Source: an uncultured Clostridia bacterium (lineage in GTDB: Bacteria > Bacillota > Clostridia > Oscillospirales > Oscillospiraceae). From it: a stretch of DNA of 10,686 nucleotides. Shown here in pieces: positions 1 to 7,180 of the stretch. The stretch is from positions 1 to 10,686 of the forward strand of contig CALDMR010000029.1 of assembly GCA_937915065.1 (NCBI GenBank), read 5' to 3'. Positions within the stretch are counted from its first letter, which is position 1; the number at the start of each line of letters is the position of its first letter. The notes under the pieces were generated by a model that searched no databases, was not told the DNA's origin, and worked only from the letters and a program-made list of their open reading frames with translations. The position numbers were made by a program, and so were the translations under genes.

Positions 1-91
1 TACGGAGTATCTGGTGCGGGCCATGGCGGAGTTTTACAGCACCTTTGTGGAAGAGAACGGGCAGGGCGCCTACACGCTTCACCGGGCATAA
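1..91 (+). CDS. C-terminal end of an unidentified protein (partial)
   Basis: Reading from base 2, 29 codons run to a TAA at 89-91, and the gene starts outside the window. The visible tail includes EYLVRAMAEFYSTFVEEN, an amphipathic helix-like end. It loosely resembles the last helix of M20-family amidohydrolases, which are common in this window, but the match is too short to assign. The next gene starts 21 bases later with no terminator between them, so the two are probably co-transcribed. The reading frame is convincing because it ends just before a well-spaced ribosome binding site. No function is claimed. Confidence 0.55.
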   Translation, partial: TEYLVRAMAEFYSTFVEENGQGAYTLHRA

Positions 92-112
92 CAGCGAAAG
101 AAGGAATCAGGC

Positions 113-784
113 ATGTATTTTTATGTGAATCAGACCAACTACCCCCATGTATCCTACCCCACCATGACGGATATTCCGGAACTGGAGTGCAAAGATTCCA
201 CGGTGCGCTCCGCCGGCTGCGGCCTGTGCTCGGCGTCAATGGTGGTCACGAACCTGACGGGAAAAGAATTCCCCCTGATCGACTGCCTGGAGCTGTCCTT
301 GGCGGTGAATGCCAATCACAGCCCCGGCACGGATATGGATCGGCTGGCGCCCTATGTGGCGGAGCGGTTCGACCTGGATCTGGTGATGACCGAGGACCCT
401 GAAATGCTGCGGGCTCATTTGCTGCGGGGTGGCATGGCTGTTGCAAACGCCACAGGCGATCGGCCCGAAGACGGCTATATCGGTGTATTTTCCCATGGCG
501 GCCATTATGTGGCTGTGGTGGGGATCGACGAGGATCAGGAGCATATCACCGTGCTGGATCCCTCCCAGGTGCCGGATAAGTACCAGGAAGAGGGCCGCGC
601 CGGAAAAGTAATTGAAAACGGCTTCTGCCTGCACACCACCATGGCGGTGCTGGCGGAGGACTGCAAGTATCGCGAAATGGAATATTATCCCGAGGGCGAG
701 TTCAAAGCCTGGATGCAATTTGCACAGCGGGATACCCGGAACCGCTACTATCTGTTTTCCCTGAAAAAGGGCGGCGAGCGGTAA
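113..784 (+). CDS. C39-like (papain-fold) cysteine peptidase family protein
   Basis: This 223-residue protein has the layout of the peptidase C39-like family (C39_2 type). A Cys sits in a Gly-rich helix start (SAGCGLCSASMV, C36), a His follows a GG pair (GGHYVAVVGID, H131), and an Asp follows in a beta-strand (VLDPS, D149). That Cys-His-Asp order is the papain-like catalytic triad. There is no signal peptide, no membrane segment and no fused ABC transporter domain, so it is not a bacteriocin-processing exporter and probably acts in the cytoplasm. The usual family motif GCGPTS is here GCGLCS, with a second Cys at C39. The start is supported by AAGGA at 101-105, seven bases upstream. It follows the partial gene by 21 bases and ends before an intrinsic terminator, so it closes the upstream operon. 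The substrate is unknown; the family includes peptidases and related amide-bond enzymes. Confidence 0.75.
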   Translation: MYFYVNQTNYPHVSYPTMTDIPELECKDSTVRSAGCGLCSASMVVTNLTGKEFPLIDCLELSLAVNANHSPGTDMDRLAPYVAERFDLDLVMTEDPEMLRAHLLRGGMAVANATGDRPEDGYIGVFSHGGHYVAVVGIDEDQEHITVLDPSQVPDKYQEEGRAGKVIENGFCLHTTMAVLAEDCKYREMEYYPEGEFKAWMQFAQRDTRNRYYLFSLKKGGER

Positions 785-810
785 ATTTTCGCGGTTTTCC
801 ATGGCGGATG

Positions 811-844
811 GGGCCCTGCGGCATACAGGCTGCGGGGTCCTTTT
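811..844 (+). terminator. Intrinsic terminator after the C39-like gene
   Basis: A 12-bp stem pairs GGGCCCTGCGGC (811-822) with GCTGCGGGGTCC (829-840), with three G-U pairs, around a 6-base loop. TTTT follows immediately at 841-844. It begins 27 bases after the stop codon of the C39-like gene. The T-tract is short, but the stem is strong and well placed. Confidence 0.75.
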
Positions 845-919
845 CGGCATAAAAACGGCTTTTGTAGAATCTGCTGAAATTTGCAGGGAAGAAATGCACT
901 TTTCAGACAGGATTTGGAC

Positions 920-948
920 TTGAAAAAAGCAGTAAATTGTATTATTAT
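920..948 (+). promoter_or_regulatory. Sigma-A-type promoter for the transporter/amidohydrolase operon
   Basis: The -35 box TTGAAA (920-925) is separated by 17 bases from the -10 box TATTAT (943-948), close to the housekeeping consensus at optimal spacing. It lies in an AT-rich stretch, downstream of a terminator and about 115 bases upstream of the first gene of the next operon. Transcription would start near 955. An alternative extended -10 element (TGCTATACA, 948-956) overlaps it but lacks a clear -35 box. No other promoter this good was found between here and the terminator at 9223-9258. Confidence 0.6.
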
Positions 949-968
949 GCTATACATAGTATTACAAT
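936..968. promoter_or_regulatory. Operator-like inverted repeat overlapping the -10 box
   Basis: The left arm ATTGTATTATTATG (936-949) and right arm CATAGTATTACAAT (955-968) are inverted repeats with 12 of 14 positions matching, around a 5-base centre (CTATA). The outer half-sites, ATTGTA and TACAAT, match exactly. The repeat covers the proposed -10 box and start site, where a dimeric repressor would block RNA polymerase. ATTGTA...TACAAT sites are of the general kind bound by GntR-type and similar winged-helix repressors, but no regulator gene is in the window, so the protein is unknown. Confidence 0.5.
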
Positions 969-1063
969 GATGTAAACTGGATGTATTATAAATTTCCGTT
1001 GTATGCTTATTCAAAAAATGCAGGGAAAATTGCAAATTATCAGAAAGCGGGAAGCATAAGAAA

Positions 1064-2229
1064 ATGGAACAAAAAACCTATGTTCGGACGCAAGAATTGC
1101 AGGAAGAGCTGATCAGTTGGCGCCGCCGGCTGCACCAGCATCCGGAACTGAGCTTTGATTTGCCGGAAACCACGGCATTTGTGATGGAAAAATTGCAGGA
1201 ATTCGGTTATGAGCCCCAGCGGGTGGGCCGTGCGGGCATCACCTGCACCGCCGGACAGGGCGGAAAAACGATCATGCTGCGGGCCGATATGGATGCTCTG
1301 CCCATGGCAGAGGAAACGGGCCTGCCCTTTGCTTCCTGCAACGGCGCGATGCATGCCTGCGGCCACGACTTCCATACGACCAGCCTTTTGGGCGCGGCCA
1401 AAGTGCTCAAAGAGCGGGAGAGCGAGCTGAAGGGTACGGTCAAGCTGCTGTTTCAGCCGGCGGAGGAAAGCATGGATGGCGCGGCGGATGTATATCAGGC
1501 CGGGATCCTGGAGGATCCCCATGTGGATGCGGCCCTGGCCCTTCATGTGGTTCACGCGCCTTTGGGCACTGCCGGATATACGCCCGGGTATGCCTGCGGC
1601 TCCAGCGATGTGTTTACCGTAACGGTGCACGGCAAGGGTGGCCACGGCCCCACGAAACGATCGATCCGGTCAATGTGGCGGCCCATATCGTTTTGGCCCT
1701 GCAGGAGATCAACAGCCGGGAGATCAATCCCAACCAAATGATCGTGCTGACGGTTTGTTCCCTGCACAGCGGCACGGCGGCCAATGTGATGCCGTCGGAA
1801 GCGGTGCTCAAGGGCACGATCCGCACGATGGATCTGGAAGTCAAGGCCTTTGCCCGCCGCCGTATGGCGGAGATCTGCGAAGGCGTGTGCAAAACATTCC
1901 GCGCCAGCTGCGAGATCGAGTTCATCGGCGAGGGGATCCCTCCCATGATCAACGATCAGAACTTGGCGGCAGAGATTGGCGGTTATATCGATGATATGCT
2001 GGGGGCGGGAACCACCTACCATATCGAACGCATGACGGGGTCGGAAGACTTTTCTGTGTTTTCCAACCATGTTCCCAGCGCGCTGTTCTGGTTTGGTACC
2101 GGCAGCACCGAAGAAGGGTATGCTTACGGTGTTCATGATCCTCGGGTCACCTTCAATGAGGAGGCGCTTCCGATGATGGCGGCAGTTTATGCAGAAGCTG
2201 CTGTTCGTTGGCTGAAAGAACATTGTTGA
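1064..2229 (+). pseudogene. M20D amidohydrolase (amidohydrolase/aminoacylase type), frameshifted
   Basis: The two halves together make one M20D metallo-amidohydrolase of the kind that hydrolyses N-acyl amino acids. The first half (from ATG 1064) carries HPELSF, RADMDALPM, the metal-binding HACGHD (C99, H101), PAEE (E134/E135) and LHVVH (H161), then reads GKGGHG and loses the frame. The second half resumes one frame back, at CCC CAC GAA (from 1648: PHETIDPVN), and continues through GTAANVMPSEA, GSEDFS and the last metal ligand in YGVHDP to TGA 2227-2229. The family usually has two more residues at the junction (GGHGAMPHE), so a 7-base loss after 1647 fits best. A single missing base, a sequencing error or slippage on the CCCC run (1648-1651) are alternatives. 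Unrepaired, the first frame stops at 1741 without the C-terminal metal ligand. The repaired length, about 390 residues, is normal. Purine-rich GGGAAG lies 9 bases before the ATG. It is the first gene after the operon promoter. Confidence 0.85.
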
Positions 2230-2259
2230 GTATAAAAAATTGAAGATAGGAGAAAAACG

Positions 2260-3861
2260 ATGAAAAAGATTTTTGCTCTGGCACTGGCCTGTGCAATGTC
2301 GGTTTCTCTGCTGGCTGGCTGCGGCAATGGCGGCAACAGCAACAGCGGCGAAGAAGACAGCACCGGCGCTCAAAGCGGCACACTGACTGTATCTCTGTCC
2401 GCTTCTCCCAGCAAACTGGACCCCATCCATTATAGCGGCAGCTATGAAGCGCAGATCATTAACCAGGTCTGCGACCGCGTGGTGGAGTACAACGACGCAC
2501 TGAGCGAGTATGTGCCCTCTCTGGCTACCAGCTGGACGGTTTCTGAAGACGGCGTGACCTATGTCTTCCAGATCCGCCAGGGTGTTCACTTCCAGAACAC
2601 GGAGTATGCCAAGGGCCGCGAGATGACCGCAGAGGACGTGGCCTATTCCCTGAACCGCAGCGCCCAGCATTCCGACAACAACCGTCTGGCTATGCTGGAT
2701 AAGGCTGAAGTCACCGGCGACTGGGAAGTCACCTGCACGCTGAAGGGGGCCAACGCGTCCTTCCTGACTGTGCTGACCGACGCCGGCAACTCCATTGTTG
2801 CCAAGGAAGAAGTGGAAGGCTGGGGCGATAACTTTGGTTACAACCTGAGCGGCACCGGCGCTTTCTATCTGGACAAGTTCGAGCTGGATGAGCAGGCTGT
2901 TCTGTCCGCCAACAAGGACTATTGGCTGGGTCAGCCTGCTTTGGAGAAGCTGGTCTTTAAAATCATCACCGATCCGAACCAGGCTGCAAACGCACTGCAG
3001 ACCGGCGCTGTGGATCTGGCCACCATGCTGCAGGGCGAAGCCATCAACACCGTGCAGAATGCCGGCAACGGCATCGAGTTGCTGAAGGTCGAAGCTCTGA
3101 AGATCAACTATATCCGCTTCAATGCCCAGAAGGGCCCCACTGCCGATCCTCTGGTCCGCAAGGCCCTGATCGAGGCCGTGGATCTGGACGCTGTGCGCAA
3201 GGCCCTGTATCAGTATGACGAAGTGAAGGCCGGCTACCTGCCCCTGCCCTTCACCTCCTGGGGTTATGATGCATCTCTGGAAAGCATGGTTCCTTCCTAT
3301 AATGTGGAAGACGCCAAGAAGCTGCTGGCCGAGGCCGGCTACGGCGATGGTTTTGAAATCACCATCAATGTGTCCAACACCGAAGAGCGCAAGACCCTGG
3401 CTGCCATGCTGCAGGGCTATTGGAGTCAGATCGGCGTAAAGGCAAATGTCAGCGTGAACGAGTGGGGTACCTTCTCCGATACCGTCTGCTCTGGTAACTC
3501 TGATGTGTATGCCATGAGCTGGACTTGGTATCCCGATCCTTACTTCTTCCTGAACAAGCTGTTCTCCTCCGTGGAAACCACTGCCATCGGCAATGGCGCT
3601 GGCTATGTCAACGACTACGTGGAGCAGGAGCTGACCCTGGCTTATGAAGCTACCGCACAGGAAGAGCGTACGGAGCATTATAAGAATGCCATGGAGCAGA
3701 TCATGAAGGACTACACCGGCATTTATTATGCCAACCCCTATGATATGTACGGCATCAGCAGCCGCGTGCAGGACTTTACGCCCAGAGCCGATGGTACGCT
3801 GAAGTTCGTCGAGTCTGAAGACGGCGAGACCATTGCCCGCAACGTTTCCGTTGTGGACTGA
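2260..3861 (+). CDS. Peptide-type ABC transporter substrate-binding lipoprotein (SBP family 5)
   Basis: This 533-residue extracytoplasmic binding protein would deliver substrate to the permeases encoded downstream. It begins with a lipoprotein signal peptide (MKK, a hydrophobic core, then lipobox LAGC with the lipidated Cys at C21) and a Gly/Ser/Glu-rich linker. The mature domain shows the family-5 (DppA/OppA/NikA) pattern: LDPIHYSG near 53-60, an early VPSLATSWTVSEDGVTYVF strand pair at 85-103, and ADPLVRKALIEAVD in the middle. The start is fixed by AGGAG at 2248-2252, seven bases before the ATG. It lies 30 bases after the amidohydrolase stop codon. Codon choice looks biased, with many CTG, AAG and GGC codons, as expected of an abundant protein. 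The family covers di- and oligopeptides, glutathione, nickel and others. The amidohydrolase neighbours favour a peptide or acyl-amino acid, but the ligand is not readable. Confidence 0.93.
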   Translation: MKKIFALALACAMSVSLLAGCGNGGNSNSGEEDSTGAQSGTLTVSLSASPSKLDPIHYSGSYEAQIINQVCDRVVEYNDALSEYVPSLATSWTVSEDGVTYVFQIRQGVHFQNTEYAKGREMTAEDVAYSLNRSAQHSDNNRLAMLDKAEVTGDWEVTCTLKGANASFLTVLTDAGNSIVAKEEVEGWGDNFGYNLSGTGAFYLDKFELDEQAVLSANKDYWLGQPALEKLVFKIITDPNQAANALQTGAVDLATMLQGEAINTVQNAGNGIELLKVEALKINYIRFNAQKGPTADPLVRKALIEAVDLDAVRKALYQYDEVKAGYLPLPFTSWGYDASLESMVPSYNVEDAKKLLAEAGYGDGFEITINVSNTEERKTLAAMLQGYWSQIGVKANVSVNEWGTFSDTVCSGNSDVYAMSWTWYPDPYFFLNKLFSSVETTAIGNGAGYVNDYVEQELTLAYEATAQEERTEHYKNAMEQIMKDYTGIYYANPYDMYGISSRVQDFTPRADGTLKFVESEDGETIARNVSVVD

Positions 3862-3885
3862 TTTTCCGCAGAGTTGAATCTGCAT

Positions 3886-3917
3886 CCTGTGGGACGCGCT
3901 GAGGCGCGTCCCACAGG
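3886..3917 (+). other. Stable hairpin just after the binding-protein gene
   Basis: A perfect 14-bp stem pairs CCTGTGGGACGCGC (3886-3899) with GCGCGTCCCACAGG (3904-3917) around a TGAG loop. It starts 25 bases after the stop codon of the binding-protein gene. No T-tract follows, so it is not a standard intrinsic terminator. Hairpins at this place in ABC operons often protect the 3' end of the binding-protein mRNA so that it outnumbers the permease mRNA. That role is inferred here. Confidence 0.7.
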
Positions 3918-3920
3918 ACT

Positions 3921-3943
3921 GTCTGAAAACGGTGTTTTCGGAT
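3921..3943 (+). other. Second, smaller hairpin in the binding protein-permease gap
   Basis: CTGAAAAC (3923-3930) pairs with GTTTTCGG (3934-3941) around a GGT loop, with one G-U pair. It can be extended by a T-A pair and a G-U pair to 3921-3943. It starts four bases after the previous hairpin, so the two would stack. It has AT-rich arms but no terminal T-tract. Confidence 0.45.
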
Positions 3944-3954
3944 GCAATTCGAAA

Positions 3955-4009
3955 GCGCCGCCGGACCTGATGGCATGGCTTTGAGCCGTGTCACCAGGTC
4001 TGACGGCGC
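3955..4009 (+). other. Long 26-bp hairpin in the binding protein-permease gap
   Basis: Arms 3955-3980 and 3984-4009 pair at 24 of 26 positions (21 Watson-Crick and 3 G-U) with two mismatches, closed by a TTG loop. Matching blocks include GCGCCG with CGGCGC and GACCTG with CAGGTC. The stem is long for an mRNA stabiliser. It has no following T-tract, so it is better described as a processing, stability or attenuation element than a terminator. It could also be a remnant of a small palindromic repeat. Confidence 0.65.
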
Positions 4010-4027
4010 CGCCGCTGTATCCGGCGG
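4009..4027 (+). other. Short GC hairpin before the permease gene
   Basis: CCGCCG (4009-4014) pairs with CGGCGG (4022-4027) around a 7-base loop. It shares one base with the long upstream hairpin, so the two compete slightly at the boundary. It ends 75 bases before the TTG start of the permease gene. The rest of the gap (4028-4101) holds only a ribosome-binding region and no convincing promoter. Confidence 0.35.
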
Positions 4028-4101
4028 TGAAGTTCAGGGCGCTTGACCCTTTGCATGGGAAGAAAAAGAGCGTTGAGATTAAAAAATGGCGGTGAAATAA
4101 G

Positions 4102-5058
4102 TTGTTAAAAACCATTTTGAAGCGGGTGCTCCAGTGTATCCCCACGCTGTTCATCGTGGTGACTTTCACATTTGTGCTGACCCGCATGATCCCGGGCAAT
4201 CCCGCGGCAACGATCCTGGGCCCCCAGGCCTCGGCGGCGGATATTGCGGCCATGGAAGTAAAGCTGGGCCTGGATCAGCCGAAACTGCAGCAGTTTATCA
4301 ACTATATTGGCGATGTTCTGCATGGTGACTTCGGCACTTCGTACATGTACAACCAGCCGGTGGTGGATTTAATTGCCCAGAGAATCCCCAGCACGCTGCA
4401 GATCACGGTGACGGCGCTGATCATTGCGCTGATCGTGGGCGTGGCTATCGGTATGTATTCTGCACTGCATCAGTATTCTGCCTTGGACTATGTGTTCATG
4501 GTGCTGGCGCTGGTGGGCGTGTCCATGCCCATCTTCTGGCTGGGTATGATGCTGGTCAACCTGTTCTCTGTGCAGCTGGGCATTCTGCCTGCTTTGGGCC
4601 GCGGTTCTCTGGACATGGGCCTGTGGGACTTTATTTCTCACATGATCTTACCATGTACCTGTCTTGCGACCATACCAATGGCGACATTTGCCCGTATTAC
4701 CCGCTCCAGTATGCTGGAAGTGATTCATAACGACTCCATCAAGGCCCTGCGCGCTCGTGGTATCAGCGAGCGCAGCGTGATCTGGAAGCATGCGCTGAAA
4801 AACGCACTGCCTCCCATTGTTACGGTGCTGGGCCTGCAGATCGCGACCTGCTTTACCGGCGCGATCCTGACAGAAAGCATCTTCTCCTGGCCCGGTATGG
4901 GTACCATGATCGTCAACGCCATTACCAACCGCGACTATATCCTGATCCAGGGCGTTGTGCTTTTCTTTGCCATGGTATTCGTGGTCGTGAACTTGCTGGT
5001 GGATGTGGTCTATATGCTGATCAATCCGCGCGTCAGCTATGAAGGGGGAAGCAACTGA
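4102..5058 (+). CDS. DppB/OppB-like ABC transporter permease
   Basis: This 318-residue inner-membrane permease is one of two that form the translocation channel. It has an N-terminal membrane helix (IPTLFIVVTFTFVLTRMIPG, 13-32), an outside loop with the family's DFGTSY signature (76-81), and a block of helices between about 100 and 160. The ATPase-contacting EAA loop (DSIKALRARGISERSVIWKH, 211-230) follows, then FSWPGMG (261-267) and a final helix before INPR. Order and length match the DppB family. The start is TTG at 4102, because an in-frame TGA lies at 4093-4095 and the family's normal N-terminus (MLKTILKR) begins there. GGTGA at 4091-4095 is a modest ribosome binding site. A rare start codon plus the folded upstream gap suggests it is made at a lower level than the binding protein. 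Its stop overlaps the next start by one base (TGATG). Confidence 0.93.
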   Translation: MLKTILKRVLQCIPTLFIVVTFTFVLTRMIPGNPAATILGPQASAADIAAMEVKLGLDQPKLQQFINYIGDVLHGDFGTSYMYNQPVVDLIAQRIPSTLQITVTALIIALIVGVAIGMYSALHQYSALDYVFMVLALVGVSMPIFWLGMMLVNLFSVQLGILPALGRGSLDMGLWDFISHMILPCTCLATIPMATFARITRSSMLEVIHNDSIKALRARGISERSVIWKHALKNALPPIVTVLGLQIATCFTGAILTESIFSWPGMGTMIVNAITNRDYILIQGVVLFFAMVFVVVNLLVDVVYMLINPRVSYEGGSN

Positions 5059-5975
5059 TGAAGAAGACAACGCAAACGCAGGCTCCGGCAGATGCGCTGG
5101 GCACGGCGTCCAACGAGGAGCTGCTGCGGCGTGAGCGCCGGGCCAACAGCGCCTGGAGCAAGCTGAGAAGAAATAAAACGGCCATGGTGGGCCTGATCAT
5201 TGTGCTGGCCATGGTGATCATTGCGGTTTTTGCGCCGCTGCTGGCGCCCTTTGATCCCTATGCGATCAATCCTGTGGAAGCCTTTATCAAGCCCGGCGTG
5301 GACGGACACATTTTCGGCACGGACAATATCGGCCGCGACCTGTTTTCCCGCGTGCTCTACGGCGCCCGGGTTTCCCTGCTGGTGGCCTTCGGCGGCACGG
5401 TGGTGGCCGGCATCATCGGTATCATTCTGGGCCTGATCGCCGGTTATTTCGGCGGCATTGTGGACAGCGTGATCATGCGCGTGATGGACGGTATGCTGGC
5501 ATTCCCCTATATCCTGCTGGCCATCATTCTGATGACCGTTCTCGGCAGCGGTATTTTCAACGTGATCCTGGCCATCGGTATCGGCAATGTGCCCAGTTTT
5601 GCCCGCGTGGTGCGCGGTGAAGTCCACATTATAAAAAATGAGGAATACTGCAACGCGGCGCGGGTCATCGGCGTGTCCAATATCCGTATGCTGCTGACCC
5701 ATATCCTGCCCAACACCATTTCTCCGCTGATTGTTTATGCAACGCTGGGCATCGCCGGCGCTATCATTTCCGAGGCAGCGCTGAGCTTCTTGGGCCTGGG
5801 TATCAGCGAGCCCATGGCTTCCTGGGGCAGCATTTTGCAGACCGGTAAAAACTGGTTGAACACATCTCCTTATATTGCCACCTACTCCGGCTTGTTTATC
5901 CTGGTCACCGTGCTGGGCTTCAACCTGCTGGGCGACGGCGTGCGCGATGTGCTCGATCCCAAGATGAAGAAATAA
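5058..5975 (+). CDS. DppC/OppC-like ABC transporter permease
   Basis: This 305-residue protein is the partner permease of the DppB-like subunit. A polar cytoplasmic N-terminus with charged RRERR and KLRRNK is followed by the first helix (AMVGLIIVLAMVIIAVFAPL, 42-61). The characteristic external segment FGTDNIGRDLFSRVLYGAR (86-104) comes next, then a run of helices from about 105 to 180. The EAA loop (EEYCNAARVIGVSNIRMLLT, 195-214) precedes ILPNTISPLIVY and a C-terminal helix ending LGDGVRDVLDPKMKK. All are landmarks of the DppC/OppC family at normal length. The ATG overlaps the upstream stop by one base, and AGGGGGAA (5043-5050) lies seven bases before it, so translation is probably coupled. 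It is followed after 13 bases by the AbgB-like amidohydrolase gene rather than directly by an ATPase gene. Confidence 0.93.
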   Translation: MKKTTQTQAPADALGTASNEELLRRERRANSAWSKLRRNKTAMVGLIIVLAMVIIAVFAPLLAPFDPYAINPVEAFIKPGVDGHIFGTDNIGRDLFSRVLYGARVSLLVAFGGTVVAGIIGIILGLIAGYFGGIVDSVIMRVMDGMLAFPYILLAIILMTVLGSGIFNVILAIGIGNVPSFARVVRGEVHIIKNEEYCNAARVIGVSNIRMLLTHILPNTISPLIVYATLGIAGAIISEAALSFLGLGISEPMASWGSILQTGKNWLNTSPYIATYSGLFILVTVLGFNLLGDGVRDVLDPKMKK

Positions 5976-5988
5976 CGGGGCCGGTGCT

Positions 5989-7170
5989 ATGGGAGATTAT
6001 AAAGAACGGATCCGCCGCAGAGTGGAGGAGATCCTGCCGGAGCTGAGTGAACTTTCCGACAGTCTGTGGCATAATCCTGAATACAATTTCAAAGAATATT
6101 TTGCCTGTGAATCCATGAGCAAGCTGCTGCGCAAGTACGGCTTCACTGTGGAAACCGGCGTGGGCGGGCTGGAAACCGCCGTCAAAGCGGTTTACGATTC
6201 CGGCAAGCCCGGCCCCAATATTGCCATGTTCGGCGAATTCGATGCGGTGGAGGGCATGGGCCACTCCTGTGGCCATAACATCATGTGCGCCATTTCCGTG
6301 GGCGCCGGCGAGGGCCTGCACAGCGTGATCGACGAACTGGGCGGCAAAGTGACCGTGTACGGCTGCCCCGCGGAAGAAGGCGGCGGCGGCAAGATCCTGA
6401 TGGCGGAAAAAGGCGTGTTTGACGATGTGGATGTGGGCATGCTGCTCCATTCCTCCTGCGACACAGTGGTCAATGATATCTCTTACTCCAAGACGGATGT
6501 GCGGGTGCATTTTTATGGAAAAACATCCCACGCGGCCACTTGGCCGGAGGAGGGGATCAGCGCGCTGACGCCGGTGCTGGAACTTTTCAACACCGTGAAT
6601 GCCCTGCGCCTGGAAATCGGCGACCGGGGAAAGATTCTGGGTATCATCCGCGACGGCGGCGACCAGGCCATCTATATCCCCGATCACTGCTCGGCAGAAT
6701 TCACCATCCGCTCTTTCAGCATGAAGTATAAGTACGAGCTGTTGGAGCGCTTCCTGAAGATTTGCGAGCACCTGGCCGAGATCACCCATACCCGGTTTGA
6801 GTATGAATATACGGCCCTGTCCTATGAAGATATCCGCAATAATCCCGTGATGGAAGATTTGCTGGCGCAGAATTTCACCGCTTTGGGCGAAACGGTATTG
6901 CCCCGCTATAAAGATCAGGGCGTGGGCTGCACCGATATGGGTAACTTGACCCACATTTTCCCGGGCCTGCAGTCTTATGTGCGGGTTGGCCCCGGCCGGG
7001 CCCATTCGCCGGAATTCCTGGAATCCACGGGAAGCCCGGAGGGGCACAATGCCATCGCCGTGGGCGCCAGCGCCATGGCCATGACAGCGGTCGATATTCT
7101 CGAAGACCCGTCCGTACTGGAGCAGATCCGCGCGGCTTTTGCGGAGATGAAAGCCAAGTACGAGCGGTAA
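5989..7170 (+). CDS. AbgB-like M20 family amidohydrolase
   Basis: This 393-residue cytoplasmic metallo-amidohydrolase is in the subgroup that includes aminobenzoyl-glutamate hydrolase B and related dipeptidases. Landmarks in order are HNPEYNFKE (28-36), GEFDAVEGMGHSCGHN (82-97, metal ligands C94 and H96), CPAEEGGGGK (126-135, E129/E130), LLHSS (H154), the dimerisation-domain KTSHAA (178-183), CTDMGN (314-319), and a late SPEGHN (H353, final metal ligand). The CPAEEGGGGK and HSCGHN spellings distinguish it from the M20D enzyme encoded upstream. There is no signal peptide. The ribosome binding site is weak (GGGG at 5977-5980), so translation probably relies on coupling to the permease gene 13 bases upstream. 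Its stop codon TAA forms part of the next gene's TAAGGAGG. Being inside the transporter gene set strongly suggests it acts on the imported substrate. Aminobenzoyl-glutamate itself is only one possibility. Confidence 0.9.
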   Translation: MGDYKERIRRRVEEILPELSELSDSLWHNPEYNFKEYFACESMSKLLRKYGFTVETGVGGLETAVKAVYDSGKPGPNIAMFGEFDAVEGMGHSCGHNIMCAISVGAGEGLHSVIDELGGKVTVYGCPAEEGGGGKILMAEKGVFDDVDVGMLLHSSCDTVVNDISYSKTDVRVHFYGKTSHAATWPEEGISALTPVLELFNTVNALRLEIGDRGKILGIIRDGGDQAIYIPDHCSAEFTIRSFSMKYKYELLERFLKICEHLAEITHTRFEYEYTALSYEDIRNNPVMEDLLAQNFTALGETVLPRYKDQGVGCTDMGNLTHIFPGLQSYVRVGPGRAHSPEFLESTGSPEGHNAIAVGASAMAMTAVDILEDPSVLEQIRAAFAEMKAKYER

Positions 7171-7180
7171 GGAGGTTGCT

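Noticed and set aside
882..1027. Direct repeat TGCAGGGAA at 882-890 and 1019-1027
   Set aside because: It is only nine bases, not symmetric and unevenly placed around the promoter, and is likely coincidental.
1018..1059. A 13-codon leader-like frame (MQGKLQIIRKREA) ending four bases before the M20D start
   Set aside because: There is no ribosome binding site before its ATG, no run of regulatory codons and no attenuator hairpin nearby, so chance is the simplest explanation.
1640..1660. Programmed -1 frameshifting in the M20D gene
   Set aside because: There is no classical slippery heptamer and no evident downstream pseudoknot. A slip on CCCC would still leave the conserved motif two residues short. 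A deletion or sequence error is more likely.
1552..3885. Very long open frame on the minus strand opposite the M20D and binding-protein genes
   Set aside because: It is antisense to two well-recognised genes, is rich in His, Gln and Gly as expected of a mirrored GC-biased frame, and matches no family. Similar antisense frames at 5920-7629 and 9265-10644 are rejected for the same reason.
4043..4071. Possible promoter (TTGACC at 4043-4048) before the permease gene
   Set aside because: No acceptable -10 box lies 16-18 bases downstream; the region there is purine-rich.
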